Origin: Campylobacter sp. UBA1713 | Lineage (GTDB): Bacteria; Campylobacterota; Campylobacteria; Campylobacterales; Campylobacteraceae | Length of the DNA: 8,146 nucleotides | Direction: 5' to 3' | NCBI GenBank assembly: GCA_002317305.1 | Contig: DCIZ01000124.1 | Location: 1 to 8,146 of the forward strand | Part shown: positions 1 through 7,335 of the stretch, in pieces | How the letters are laid out: each line of letters starts with the position of its first letter | Position numbering within the stretch: the stretch's first letter is position 1 | Notes under the pieces: generated by a model | What the model was told of the DNA's origin: nothing | Seen by the model: only the letters and a program-made list of their open reading frames with translations | Databases searched by the model: none | Translations under genes and position numbers: made by a program

Positions 1-56
1 TACAGAATCGTTAAATTCACGAAAAGCAAATTTACAAAATTCCGTTTTCCGCATGT

Positions 57-74
57 AAAAAGCTGACGCTTTTT
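57..74. terminator. AT-rich hairpin, possible bidirectional terminator
   Basis: A perfect 7-bp stem (AAAAAGC at 57-63 with GCTTTTT at 68-74) closes a 4-base loop. The A-run and T-run form the stem base, so on either strand it looks like a weak intrinsic terminator. It could stop read-through from the minus-strand genes to its right, but it sits inside the palindromic cassette and may simply be part of that element. Confidence 0.3.
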
Positions 75-81
75 ATTTGTT

Positions 82-129
82 CCGCCGCCGTTTTCTTTTT
101 CGATAAATCTCAAAAGAAAACGGCGGCGG
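82..129. repeat. Perfect 18-bp inverted repeat with 12-base loop
   Basis: Positions 82-99 (CCGCCGCCGTTTTCTTTT) are the exact reverse complement of 112-129. The loop is 100-111. The stem has a 9-bp all-GC base and a 9-bp A/T top, giving a very stable structure on either strand. It forms the core of the larger nested palindrome. A role as a bidirectional terminator or as the heart of a mobile repeat is possible, and the sequence alone does not decide between them. Confidence 0.7.
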
Positions 130-136
130 GACGGGA

Positions 137-163
137 GACGGGGGCTTCGCCCCTGCGACCCCG
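137..163 (+). repeat. Dispersed GC-rich palindromic repeat, copy 1
   Basis: This 27-base unit contains the hairpin GGGGC-TTC-GCCCC (141-145 with 149-153) followed by TGCGACCCCG. Its near-identical reverse complement occurs at 2951-2976; the two differ only in the hairpin loop (TTC here, AA in the reverse complement of the other copy). Two copies within 3 kb, both intergenic, in inverted orientation and flanking the mnmG unit, suggest a genome-wide repeat family. Confidence 0.6.
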
Positions 164-318
164 TTTTTGAAAACGGAGTGCGAAAAATAGAAAACGGAGT
201 TTGTAAAAATTTACTTTTTCGTGAATTTTACCTTTTTACTTGCTCAAATTTCGGTGGATTCTTCGGTCGGCTACGCCTCACTTGCAAATGACGGCGTTGG
301 TTCGGGCTTTTTTGACAC

Positions 319-921
319 TCACAAATTTCTGCATTCCGCACTCTGCTTTCCGCTCTCCGAACGTTTTCTCATCACCTCATACTCTATCCCGTAAATTTGC
401 TTTTTGCCACACGTCTTAAACCCAACTCTCTCGTAAAATGCCTTTGTCAAAGCCTTTCGTGGCTCGACTAAAAGCGAAAATTCCACCCCGCCAAACCCAC
501 CACACTCACCACCACACTCACCACCAAACCGCTCAAAAAGCGCCTCAAACATCGCCCTTGCCAGCCCACGCCCTCGCCACGCCTCTGCCACCGCCACGCT
601 ATCTACATAAATTTCACCCGCCTGCCCACTCGTCTCATACTCCACAGCAAAACCCGCCTCAAAAAGCGCACGGTTTAACTCCACTTCGCGAGCTGCCTCA
701 TAGGCACAAAGTGCACCCACCACCGCGCCCGTCTCGTCCGTGCAAACCAGCACATTTTCAAAGCTAAAGCGGTTGCCACGTGCCCGAAACAAATTTGCCA
801 ACACCTCAAAATCCCGCCCCAAAAATTCACTCATGCCCTCCATCGCCAGTAACAAAAGCCGCAAAGCCTCCACCTGTGAGCGCGCCGCCCACGCCACACT
901 CACGCCACACTCACGCTTCAT
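319..921 (-). CDS. GNAT-family N-acetyltransferase
   Basis: The 200-aa product is a likely acetyl-CoA-dependent N-acetyltransferase of unknown substrate. The acetyl-CoA binding segment is visible: strand VDSVAV at residues 106-111, then the P-loop-like motif R116-G-R-G119-L-A121 (R-x-x-G-x-A). The C-terminal GNAT signature follows, with AFYERVGF at 161-168. Residues 133-145 are an unusual Gly/Glu/Cys insert ([13 protein letters not shown]) encoded by a 12-base tandem repeat, lying between the acetyl-CoA helix and the next strand. The ATG start overlaps the mnmG stop by 11 bp in another frame. An AAGGCGG sequence lies about 8 bases upstream, inside the mnmG coding end, which suggests translational coupling. 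Starts at Met27 or Met30 are possible but less well placed. The 15-residue tail after MRKRS looks non-conserved. The family call is secure; the substrate is not. Confidence 0.85.
   Translation of the reverse strand: MKRECGVSVAWAARSQVEALRLLLLAMEGMSEFLGRDFEVLANLFRARGNRFSFENVLVCTDETGAVVGALCAYEAAREVELNRALFEAGFAVEYETSGQAGEIYVDSVAVAEAWRGRGLARAMFEALFERFGGECGGECGGFGGVEFSLLVEPRKALTKAFYERVGFKTCGKKQIYGIEYEVMRKRSESGKQSAECRNL
498..525. repeat. 12-base tandem repeat inside acetyltransferase gene
   Basis: CACCACACTCAC is present twice exactly (498-509 and 510-521), with a partial third copy (522-525). On the coding strand it encodes the GGEC-GGEC stretch. Because the unit is a multiple of three, a copy-number change would lengthen or shorten the Gly/Glu/Cys loop without breaking the frame. 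Confidence 0.7.
891..916. repeat. 11-base tandem repeat across mnmG stop and acetyltransferase start
   Basis: ACGCCACACTC occurs at 891-901 and again at 902-912, followed by ACGC. The second copy includes part of the mnmG stop codon (TGA, complement of 911-913), and the acetyltransferase ATG (919-921) lies just outside. The 11-base unit is not a multiple of three, so gain or loss of a copy would frameshift the acetyltransferase near its start while leaving MnmG essentially intact. Confidence 0.65.
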
Positions 922-2833
922 TTTTCGCCGCCTTTTTTATCATGATGTGCAAAATGTCAAGTGCCGCAGGCGTTACGCCGCTTATCTGAGAAGCCGCTGC
1001 AAGCGTCTCTGGCGTAAAGAGTTGTAGCTTTTCTACTATCTCTTTACTTAGCCCTTTTACGCTCGTAAAGTCAAAACCACGCGGAATTTTTACATCCATC
1101 AAGCGTTTCATCTTCTCCACTTCGTCTTGTTGAATGAGCTCGTAGTGGTAGTATTTTGCTGCTGTTACCACTAGTTCTTTTGCCTTTTGGCTAAGCGTCT
1201 CAAAAAACGCCTTAAACGCCTCAAATTCGCCTTTTCGCTCCACTTCACGCTGTGCGCAAATGTCAAAAATCTCACCAAAACGTGCCAGTTTTTGGGCGTT
1301 AAACGTGCTCTTTCCCACTAGCTTTACCAGTGAAGTTTTTTGCGTTATGGCTTCTTCACCCAGCTCACCTAAAAAGCTACAAAACGCCTCGCTACTTGTG
1401 GCATATTCGCTAGATAGAATCGCCATAGCGTGCTCCACTTCGTTTTTTAAATTTGAGACAAAAGCAAATTCATCATCACTCAAAAGCCCAAATTTGTGCC
1501 CGTAGCCACTGAGCCTTAAAACGGCGTTTTCTTCACGCAAAAGTAGCCGAAACTCCGCCCGACTAGTAAACATTCTGTAAGGCTCTTTTGTCCCTTTTGT
1601 AACGAGGTCATCTACCAAAACGCCTATGTAGCCTTCGTTTCTAGCGAGCACAAAAGGTTTTTCACCACGCAAAGACAAAACGGCGTTTATGCCAGCTACC
1701 AGCCCTTGTGCGGCAGCTTCTTCGTAGCCTGTCGTGCCGTTTATTTGTCCAGCTAAAAAAAGCCCTTTTATGCGTTTTGTCTCTAAACTGTGGTAGAGTT
1801 CAGTAGGCTCGACGTAGTCGTATTCTATGGCGTAGCCGTGCCGCGTGATGATGGCGTTTTCAAACCCTTTTACCGAGCGAAGTGCGGCGACTTGTGTGTC
1901 ATAAGGCAAGCTGGTAGAGAAGCCGTTTATGTAAAATTCTGTCGCCTCTTTTGTTTGGGGTTCTACAAAAAGATGGTGGCGGTTTCGCTCACTAAAACGA
2001 TTCACCTTGTCCTCGATGCTAGGACAGTAGCGAGGACCCACGCCTTCTATTTGCCCAGTAAAAAGTGGCGCGCGGTAGAAATTTTGCCGAATGATCTCGT
2101 GCGTTTTTTCGTTTGTGTAGGCTATGTAGCACGGCATTTGCATAGGTTTAAACTCACGCGTTTTAAAGCTAAAAGCAGTCGGGTTTGCATCGCCGCCTTG
2201 CTCCTCAAAAACGCTAAAATCTATGCTACTACCTAGCACACGCGGGCACGTGCCTGTCTTTAAACGTCCTGTTTTTAGCCCTAGTTTTTTAAGCCCCAAG
2301 TCGCTACTGGCAAATTCGCCTACACGCCCAGCGCTCAGTTTTTTTTCGCCTACGTGAATGAGTCCGTTTAGAAAAGTCCCTGTGGTGATGACTAGCTTTT
2401 TTGTGGTGTAAATGTTGCCCAAGTGCGTTCTTACGCCACTAACTTCGCCGTTTTCTGTGAGAATTTCTTCTGCTATCTCTTGCGTTATGGTTAAATTTGG
2501 CGTGGCTAAAAGCAAATTTCGTGCCGCTTTTTTGTAACTGTCCATGTCTATCTGTGCGCGACTTCCCCGCACGGCAGCACCCTTGCTCTCGTTTAAGACG
2601 CGAAACTGAATTCCACACGCATCTGTAAGCGTGCCCATGACACCACCTAGCGCGTCAAGCTCCTTTACGAGGTGTCCTTTTGCCAGTCCGCCGATGGCGG
2701 GGTTGCAGCTAGCAGCGCCTATTTGTTCGGCTAGAATCGTAACCAAAAGCGTCTTTGCGCCCATCTTTGCAGCAGCGTGCGAAGCCTCGATGCCCGCATG
2801 CCCACCGCCAATAACAACTACATCATAGTTCAT
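911..2833 (-). CDS. mnmG: MnmG (GidA), tRNA 5-carboxymethylaminomethyluridine modification FAD enzyme
   Basis: With MnmE, this FAD- and NADH-using enzyme installs the carboxymethylaminomethyl group at U34 of tRNAs reading NNA/NNG codons; it acts in the cytoplasm. The 640-aa length fits the family (E. coli about 629). Visible marks are the N-terminal Rossmann FAD motif GGGHAG (residues 9-14), the SCNPAIGG segment with C43 (matching E. coli C47), the following [13 protein letters not shown], the [10 protein letters not shown] motif with C270 (matching E. coli C277), and the second FAD-binding block [10 protein letters not shown] near residue 370. The C-terminal helical part that contacts MnmE runs to the end ([12 protein letters not shown]). 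Start: ATG with a weak AAGG about 8 bases upstream and a -10-like box 28-33 bp upstream. No damage is seen. It is read divergently from fbp and overlaps the downstream acetyltransferase gene. Confidence 0.97.
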   Translation of the reverse strand: MNYDVVVIGGGHAGIEASHAAAKMGAKTLLVTILAEQIGAASCNPAIGGLAKGHLVKELDALGGVMGTLTDACGIQFRVLNESKGAAVRGSRAQIDMDSYKKAARNLLLATPNLTITQEIAEEILTENGEVSGVRTHLGNIYTTKKLVITTGTFLNGLIHVGEKKLSAGRVGEFASSDLGLKKLGLKTGRLKTGTCPRVLGSSIDFSVFEEQGGDANPTAFSFKTREFKPMQMPCYIAYTNEKTHEIIRQNFYRAPLFTGQIEGVGPRYCPSIEDKVNRFSERNRHHLFVEPQTKEATEFYINGFSTSLPYDTQVAALRSVKGFENAIITRHGYAIEYDYVEPTELYHSLETKRIKGLFLAGQINGTTGYEEAAAQGLVAGINAVLSLRGEKPFVLARNEGYIGVLVDDLVTKGTKEPYRMFTSRAEFRLLLREENAVLRLSGYGHKFGLLSDDEFAFVSNLKNEVEHAMAILSSEYATSSEAFCSFLGELGEEAITQKTSLVKLVGKSTFNAQKLARFGEIFDICAQREVERKGEFEAFKAFFETLSQKAKELVVTAAKYYHYELIQQDEVEKMKRLMDVKIPRGFDFTSVKGLSKEIVEKLQLFTPETLAAASQISGVTPAALDILHIMIKKAAKNEA

Positions 2834-2860
2834 TTTTTGCCTTGAATCTGAATTTTAACG

Positions 2861-2866
2861 ATTTTA
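2861..2866 (-). promoter_or_regulatory. Probable -10 box of mnmG promoter
   Basis: On the minus strand the hexamer reads TAAAAT, preceded by AT-rich DNA with a run of Ts (2880-2886 region). This resembles Campylobacter sigma-70 promoters, which usually lack a clear -35. It would put the transcript start about 20 bases before the mnmG ATG. Neighbouring AT-rich words compete, so the exact box is uncertain. Confidence 0.35.
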
Positions 2867-2950
2867 CTAAATTTAAAGTAAAAAAAGATTAAAATGGCGA
2901 AAAATTTATGGTCTCTTTAAATTTGTCAAAACAGAAGTTTTGTCAGATAG

Positions 2951-2976
2951 CGGGGTCGCAGGGGCTTGCCCCCGTC
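2951..2976 (-). repeat. Dispersed GC-rich palindromic repeat, copy 2 (inverted)
   Basis: This is the reverse complement of the unit at 137-163 apart from the hairpin loop. The internal stem is GGGGC (2961-2965) with GCCCC (2968-2972) around a TT loop. It lies 53 bp before the fbp start, in the presumed leader, where a stable hairpin could affect transcription or mRNA stability. Confidence 0.6.
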
Positions 2977-3028
2977 GCCCATCCATTAGGCAAAGCAAAT
3001 TTAGAGATGCCGACAAAAGGAAAGAAAG

Positions 3029-3868
3029 ATGAACGAAATTTTTGATGCACTAAAAGCTAGCGTGATTCAAATATCTGAGCTTTTAAAATATGGCGAGCAA
3101 GGTTACACAAAAAACACAAACGCCACAGGCGACACGCAGCTAAAGCTTGACGTAGCAAGCGATGAGATCATTACGCGTGAATTTGGCAAAGTTTCTAGCG
3201 TAAAAGCACTTGTTAGCGAGGAAAAAGAGGAGGCTTTGGCGGTGAGTGAAAAGGGCGAATTTGTGGTAGCTTATGACCCGCTTGATGGTAGTAGTTTGGT
3301 AGATGTAAATTTCGCTGTGGGCTCTATTTTTGGCATCTACAAAGGCGTTTTGGCGCCAGAAAATTTGGTAGCTAGCGGTTATGCGGTTTATGGACCACGC
3401 CTTGAGCTTGTCATTTGTGAAGAAAAACCGCTACTTTTTCGCCTTTCAAAAGAGGGCAAATTTGAATTTGTGCGCGAGCTTGCGCTAAACGAAAAGGGCA
3501 AACTAAACGCCACAGGTGCTACACAAAAAGGTTGGAGCGAGAGCCACAGAGTGCTTGTGCGTGGGCTTTTTGACGAGGGTTACAGACTTCGTTACAGTGG
3601 TGCGATGGTGGCAGACTTGCACCAAATTTTGCTAAAAGGTGGCGGGCTTTTTAGCTACCCAGCGACTGCTGACGCGCCGCGTGGCAAACTTCGTGTGAGT
3701 TTTGAGGTTTTGCCTTTTGCTAGAATTTTTGAGCGGGCGGGCGGTGCGACAACAGACGGCAAAACAAATTCGCTTTTTGAGGTAAAACTAGAAAAAATTC
3801 ACGCGACTACGCCTTGTTATTTTGGGTCAAAATACGAGATAGAGAGGGTGAAAAAGTGCAATATTTAG
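3029..3868 (+). CDS. fbp: Class I fructose-1,6-bisphosphatase
   Basis: It hydrolyses fructose 1,6-bisphosphate to fructose 6-phosphate, the committed step of gluconeogenesis. This matters for campylobacters, which mostly grow on amino and organic acids. At 279 aa it is close to the compact epsilonproteobacterial form and shorter than the E. coli enzyme (about 332). Metal-site residues are visible: S63-E64-E65, then D83-P-L-D86-G-S-S in the hallmark segment. The substrate-binding [10 protein letters not shown] stretch and the C-terminal [11 protein letters not shown] follow in order. Start: ATG with AAGGA at 3017-3021, 7 bases upstream. It leads a plus-strand run of overlapping genes. The 3' end overlaps the start of the small Cys-rich gene by 13 bp. 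Intact. Confidence 0.96.
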   Translation: MNEIFDALKASVIQISELLKYGEQGYTKNTNATGDTQLKLDVASDEIITREFGKVSSVKALVSEEKEEALAVSEKGEFVVAYDPLDGSSLVDVNFAVGSIFGIYKGVLAPENLVASGYAVYGPRLELVICEEKPLLFRLSKEGKFEFVRELALNEKGKLNATGATQKGWSESHRVLVRGLFDEGYRLRYSGAMVADLHQILLKGGGLFSYPATADAPRGKLRVSFEVLPFARIFERAGGATTDGKTNSLFEVKLEKIHATTPCYFGSKYEIERVKKCNI

Positions 3869-4152
3869 AGGCAAAAAGAGAGGTCGAGGCGTGTAGAAAT
3901 GAACGCATCAAAGAGGGCGAGAGGCTGGACTGTTCGCAGTGCGGAAGTGTATATGAGTGTGAGAAAATTCGCACTTACTTAGAAGTGGCGTTTGCGCACT
4001 GGACGCGTGAGCTAAAAGCGTGCCAAGCGTCAAAAAATTTGCAAAGTTGCATGAATTGTGAGCGTGTTTTTGAGTGCGAGACGAGGCGAAGTTATGTGGA
4101 CATTACATACGAGAGGCTAAACGAGAGTAGAGGAGGCGAGTTTGATTTTTAG
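3856..4152 (+). CDS. Small duplicated Cys-rich protein, unknown function (candidate metal-binding)
   Basis: The 98-aa product is soluble and highly charged. I chose GTG at 3856 because a purine-rich GAGAGGG (3842-3848) sits 7 bases upstream; an in-frame ATG at 3814 would extend it into fbp without a comparable ribosome site. The protein is a tandem duplication. Each half has RE-x2-AC, then C-x2-C-x5-C-E, then R-x-Y-x4-Y/F. The second-half residues are offset 39 from the first (C26/C65, C29/C68, C35/C74, Y41/Y80), and the leading Cys pair is C13/C56. Eight Cys in two sets of four suggest two zinc or iron-sulfur sites, or one composite site; this is inference. From memory, a small hypothetical gene follows fbp in C. 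jejuni too. It overlaps both neighbours (13 bp and 11 bp), so it is surely co-expressed. Confidence 0.8.
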   Translation: MQYLEAKREVEACRNERIKEGERLDCSQCGSVYECEKIRTYLEVAFAHWTRELKACQASKNLQSCMNCERVFECETRRSYVDITYERLNESRGGEFDF

Positions 4153-5227
4153 AATTTTTCGTTTTTTGGTGTTTTGTTTTGTGGCGGTATTTTTGGCGAG
4201 TTGTGCCAAAAAAGAGAGTGCTGTTGAGCGTGCAAATTTGAATTTGGGTAGAAATTCTAGCGAAATTCAAAAGCTTGTGCGTGGCGTTTTTGTGCTAGGA
4301 TTTGACGGCGTGAGCGAGAAAGACGCACAGGTAAAAAAGCTATCTCGCATGGCAAAAAAGGGCGAGCTTGGCGGCGTGATTCTCTTTGCCAAAAACATAA
4401 AGTCGCCTTCGCAAGTAAAGGCGTTAAACGCGCTTTTTGACGGCGTTTTGGTGGCAGTAGACGAGGAGGGCGGACGTGTTACACGCTTTAAGGAGAGTGC
4501 GGGTTTTGAGGTGTTTAAGAGTGCTGAGTGGGTGGGGGCAAATTTGAGTGCTAGCGAGGCGGGGCGTTACTATGAAAAGATGGCAAGCCAGCTAAAAGGG
4601 CTAGGCTTTAACCTAAATTTCGCGCCAGTTGTGGATCTAAAAAAGCCAAATTCGCCCATCATCTCAAAGGTGAATCGCGCTTTTAGTAGCGAGCCAGAAA
4701 AGGTGGCGGCTTATGCAGGCGAGTTTTTGAAAGCTCACAAAAAACATGGCGTTTTGACTTCGCTCAAACACTTTGCAGGGCACGGAGGTGCTACGAGCGA
4801 CACGCACCTAAAAAAGACCGTGGTGGCTAAATTTGACACGGCTGAACTTTTGCCTTTTGAGCGTCTTGCTAGCGAGGCAGATAGCGTGATGGTAAGCCAT
4901 GTTTATTTTAGCGAATTTGACGCGGCAAATCCAGCGGTTTTTTCGCCTGTGATGGTGAAAAAGTTGCGTTCAGAAGTGGGCTTTGAGGGGCTCGTGGTGA
5001 GTGATGACCTTTTGATGGGCGGTGTGGCAGATGTGGCTTTTGGTGAGCGAGTTGTGCGGGCTTTGGGTGCGGGTGTGGAGCTTTTGATAGTTTCGGTGTT
5101 TGACGAGAAGCGGCTAAAAGAGGCTGAGATGGCTGTTGTAAAGGCAGTTGAGTTGGGGCGGCTAAATGTGGAGGTTTTGGTAAAGGCAAATTTGGCGGTA
5201 GAGAAGTTTAAAAAGAGTGTGAGATGA
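4142..5227 (+). CDS. nagZ: GH3 beta-N-acetylhexosaminidase (NagZ-like), predicted lipoprotein
   Basis: The 361-aa protein is a family 3 glycoside hydrolase likely to remove N-acetylglucosamine from muropeptides during peptidoglycan recycling. Motifs: DEEGGR at 107-112; KHFAGHGG at 209-216, followed by D220-T-H222, which is the Asp-His acid/base dyad of NagZ; SDDLLM at 287-292 with D288 as likely nucleophile. The family's usual KHFPGHG reads KHFAGHG here. The N-terminus differs from the cytoplasmic E. coli enzyme (341 aa): a basic start, a hydrophobic stretch (residues 8-19) and a lipobox L18-A-S-C21 predict export and lipidation, placing the enzyme on the periplasmic face of a membrane. Start: TTG with a strong AGGAGG (4131-4136) 5 bases upstream; it overlaps the previous gene by 11 bp. 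It ends in an ATGA overlap with the next gene. A related GH3 glucosidase is less likely given the Asp-His dyad. Confidence 0.88.
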   Translation: MIFRIFRFLVFCFVAVFLASCAKKESAVERANLNLGRNSSEIQKLVRGVFVLGFDGVSEKDAQVKKLSRMAKKGELGGVILFAKNIKSPSQVKALNALFDGVLVAVDEEGGRVTRFKESAGFEVFKSAEWVGANLSASEAGRYYEKMASQLKGLGFNLNFAPVVDLKKPNSPIISKVNRAFSSEPEKVAAYAGEFLKAHKKHGVLTSLKHFAGHGGATSDTHLKKTVVAKFDTAELLPFERLASEADSVMVSHVYFSEFDAANPAVFSPVMVKKLRSEVGFEGLVVSDDLLMGGVADVAFGERVVRALGAGVELLIVSVFDEKRLKEAEMAVVKAVELGRLNVEVLVKANLAVEKFKKSVR

Positions 5228-5544
5228 ATTTTAAAAATGACGAAAAAGCAAAACGGGTGAAGTTTTTAAGGGCGCTTGAAAAGATAGCAAATGCGGCGTT
5301 TTTGGCGCTAAAAAGAGAGGATTTTGACGAGGAGAAATTTCGTTTTTCGATGCGGCGAAATGGCGAATTTTTGGCTAAAATAGAGCCTGTTTTTTTGGAC
5401 AAACCTTACAACAAAAAGCTTTTGGAATTTGTAAATTTAGTTCTTTCTGGTGGCGAGAAAGATGTTTTAGTAAAACGAGCAAATGAGCTAGACAAGCTGA
5501 AAAAAAGCGGGAGTTTTAAGCGGTCAAATGCACGGATAGTGTAA
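5224..5544 (+). CDS. Hypothetical 106-aa basic protein
   Basis: I do not recognise this protein. It is rich in Lys, Arg and Glu, has no Cys, no signal peptide and no membrane segment, and reads as mostly helical (for example residues 8-32 and 66-92). A central block with MRRNGEF and LDKPYNKKLLEFVNLVLSGG looks like a folded core, and the tail is strongly basic. The ATG overlaps the nagZ stop in an ATGA junction, indicating translational coupling and co-expression with the cell-wall hydrolase. The coding pattern matches its neighbours. It ends 30 bp before cas3, marking the border between the conserved block and the CRISPR-related part. A nucleic-acid-binding role would fit the charge but is only a guess. 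Confidence 0.75.
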   Translation: MNFKNDEKAKRVKFLRALEKIANAAFLALKREDFDEEKFRFSMRRNGEFLAKIEPVFLDKPYNKKLLEFVNLVLSGGEKDVLVKRANELDKLKKSGSFKRSNARIV

Positions 5545-5574
5545 GAATGGCAGGAAAAGCAAAAAGGAGTAAAT

Positions 5575-7335
5575 TTGAAGGGTAGCAAAATTTTAGAAAC
5601 TCTCATCTCTCACATAAACGAGCGTGGCGAGCGTAAGCCTTTGCGAGAGCATCTAAACTCTGTAGCGCAAAACACCAGCACTCTTTTGCGTTTTGTCGGG
5701 CTAGCACAAACGGGGTTTTTGGCAGGGCTAACGCATGACTTTGGCAAGGCAAAAGCTGAATTTGTCGCTTACTTAGAGAAAAGTTGCGACTCAAATTTAG
5801 AGAAAAAACCCGCTCGCGGAAGTGTGAATCATACCTTTGCGGGCGTGCGTTACATCTTAGAAAATTTTCACACACAAACGCCAAAAACAGAGCAGCAAAT
5901 GTTTAAAAACTTCACCGCCGAGCTAGTTGCATACGCAGTCGGTGCTCATCACGGGCTTTTTGACGCCATTAGCGAAAGTGGCAAAGATTTTTTGCATCGC
6001 CTAAATTATGACAAAAAAGAGATTCATTATGACGAAGCAAAAGAGAATTTTTTAGAGCTTTTCAGCGAAAACGAGATAGAAGAAATTTTCAAAAAAGCTG
6101 TTTGCGAGATTCAAAAAGTCAAATTTAACACCAAAATAGACACCGCACTTCTCTCTCGCCTCATTTTAAGCGCACTCATAGCAAGCGACAGAAAGAATGC
6201 CAGAGAGTTTGACTGCGGTTTAAAAGATGGCGAGGTCAAATTTGATTTTGAAGCAAATTTAGCTTTTTTGGAAAACAAGCTAAAAAGCAGACAGAGCGAC
6301 TCGCCCATAAATAAAATTCGTAAAAAAATTTCAGATGAAATATCAAAAAAAGCAAATTTACTAAGCGGAATTTACCGCCTAAATGCACCAACAGGCGCCG
6401 GTAAAACGCTAGCAACTCTTCGTTTCGCACTCGCGCACGCTGTTAAAAAACAAAAAAGCCGTGTCGTTTTTGTAGCGCCTTTTCTCAGCATCATAGAGCA
6501 AAACGCAAAAGTCATAAAAGAGCATCTTTTAGCGCCGCTTGCACTTTTGGAGCACCACAGCAACGCCATAAAGCCACATGAGGGCGAGCTTTTAGACAGC
6601 TACGAACTACACTGCCAAAACTGGCAAACGCCGCTCATCACAACCACTTTCATGCAGTTTCTAAACACGCTTTTTGACGGCGCGACCACTTCGGTAGCAA
6701 GGTTTTGCTCGCTCATTAACAGTGTCATAGTCATAGACGAAGTTCAGTCGATTCCGCCAAAAGTTACCTACATGTTAAACGAAACGCTAAATTTCTTATC
6801 ATCTTTTTGTAACGCCACCATCGTTTTAAGCTCCGCTACTCAGCCCAAATTTGACAGCGTGAAACACCCGCTTAACATAAGTGGCGACTTGTTAAATTTA
6901 AGTGCTGAAGAGCTAAAGCCCTTTGAAAGAGTAAAATTTAGTGCTTTTTGTGCGCCAAAAGAGGCGATGGATTTTGCGGAATTTGGTGAGTTTTGTAAAA
7001 ATTTGGCTAGCAACAAAAATTCGCTTTTAGTCGTTTGCAACACACGAAAGCAGGCACGAGAGCTTTTTAGCTCACTTAAAAACGAAAACGGCGACGTTTT
7101 TCACCTCTCTACTAGCATGTGTGTAGCACACAGAAAGGCGGTTTTAGAGCAAATAAAAAAGCGTTTAAAAAGCGGTTTAAAGTGTGTTTGTGTCTCAACG
7201 CAACTCATAGAAGCGGGCGTAGATGTGAGTTTTGAAAGTGTTGTGCGTGTTAAAGCGGGGCTTGATAGCCTCATCCAAGCAGCTGGGCGGTGCAACAGAG
7301 AGGGCGAGAGTGAAAACAAAGGCGAAGTTTTGTAG
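5575..7335 (+). CDS. cas3: Cas3 nuclease-helicase, type I-C-like, N-terminal part (gene split by frameshift)
   Basis: Cas3 is recruited by Cascade to nick, unwind and degrade target DNA in type I CRISPR immunity. These 586 residues carry an N-terminal HD nuclease: H26, the H54-D55 pair with K58, N85-H86, and H125-H126. The SF2 helicase follows: Walker A PTGAGKT at 272-278, DEVQ at 388-391, SSAT at 419-422, motif V around GVDVSFE, and motif VI Q568-A-A-G-R-C-N-R575. All catalytic motifs look intact. Start: TTG with GGAG (5566-5569) 5 bases upstream. The reading frame hits TAG at 7333-7335 right after motif VI, while the missing C-terminal domain continues in the -1 frame in the next entry. Joined, the protein would be about 760 aa, usual for I-C Cas3. 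No promoter or terminator is seen in the 30 bp after the preceding gene, so it is probably transcribed with fbp-nagZ. Confidence 0.9.
   Translation: MKGSKILETLISHINERGERKPLREHLNSVAQNTSTLLRFVGLAQTGFLAGLTHDFGKAKAEFVAYLEKSCDSNLEKKPARGSVNHTFAGVRYILENFHTQTPKTEQQMFKNFTAELVAYAVGAHHGLFDAISESGKDFLHRLNYDKKEIHYDEAKENFLELFSENEIEEIFKKAVCEIQKVKFNTKIDTALLSRLILSALIASDRKNAREFDCGLKDGEVKFDFEANLAFLENKLKSRQSDSPINKIRKKISDEISKKANLLSGIYRLNAPTGAGKTLATLRFALAHAVKKQKSRVVFVAPFLSIIEQNAKVIKEHLLAPLALLEHHSNAIKPHEGELLDSYELHCQNWQTPLITTTFMQFLNTLFDGATTSVARFCSLINSVIVIDEVQSIPPKVTYMLNETLNFLSSFCNATIVLSSATQPKFDSVKHPLNISGDLLNLSAEELKPFERVKFSAFCAPKEAMDFAEFGEFCKNLASNKNSLLVVCNTRKQARELFSSLKNENGDVFHLSTSMCVAHRKAVLEQIKKRLKSGLKCVCVSTQLIEAGVDVSFESVVRVKAGLDSLIQAAGRCNREGESENKGEVL

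Larger units (their letters stand above)
12..230. repeat. Nested palindromic repeat cassette (MITE-like), within gene-free stretch 1-318
   Basis: No gene is supported in 1-318. Most of the stretch is palindromic. The left arm (about 13-48) and right arm (about 191-228) are inverted copies, differing by about two substitutions and a few one- or two-base gaps; both end in an outer AATTCACG/CGTGAATT. Between them lie a small hairpin (57-74), a perfect 18-bp hairpin (82-129), a GC-rich hairpin (141-153) and another perfect 7-bp stem (161-167 with 170-176). The word GAAAACGGAGT occurs twice, at 169-179 and 190-200. The outer arms resemble terminal inverted repeats of a non-autonomous element. No transposase is seen, and target duplication cannot be judged because only 11 bp of left flank are visible. 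The cassette also lies downstream of the minus-strand mnmG-acetyltransferase unit, so it may end its transcripts. From 231 to 318 nothing recognisable is seen. Confidence 0.6.
2834..3028. other. Divergent intergenic region between mnmG and fbp
   Basis: This 195-bp spacer must hold the promoters for mnmG (leftward) and the fbp-led unit (rightward). The left half is AT-rich with several -10-like words. A small hairpin is present (CAAAAC at 2927-2932 with GTTTTG at 2937-2942). The right half is taken up by the GC-rich dispersed repeat at 2951-2976, which therefore probably lies in the fbp 5' untranslated leader. No riboswitch or operator family is recognised. Confidence 0.5.

Noticed and set aside
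438..767. Open plus-strand frame with His/Pro/Thr-rich translation
   Set aside because: It is antisense to the acetyltransferase, whose motifs are clear. The low-complexity translation is a by-product of the CCA/CAC repeats, and there is no ribosome site.
1790..2236. 148-codon plus-strand frame inside mnmG
   Set aside because: It lies wholly antisense to a conserved FAD enzyme and shows no recognisable domain or initiation signal.
3814..3855. Upstream ATG extending the small Cys-rich protein by 14 residues
   Set aside because: It lies deep inside fbp without a ribosome site, and the repeat architecture begins only after the GTG at 3856.
4908..5189. Minus-strand frame rich in Pro/His/Leu within nagZ
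   Set aside because: It is a shadow of the nagZ reading frame; the composition is unlike any protein here and no start signal is seen.
5547..5585. 12-residue micro-frame (ATG) overlapping the cas3 start
   Set aside because: It has no ribosome site of its own. The AAGGAG within it serves the cas3 TTG, and the length is within chance expectation.
7326..7335. Programmed -1 ribosomal frameshift fusing the two cas3 parts
   Set aside because: In the zero frame the site (A GTT TTG) is not an X XXY YYZ slippery heptamer, and re-pairing of the GTT codon tRNA one base back is poor. A base loss explains it better.
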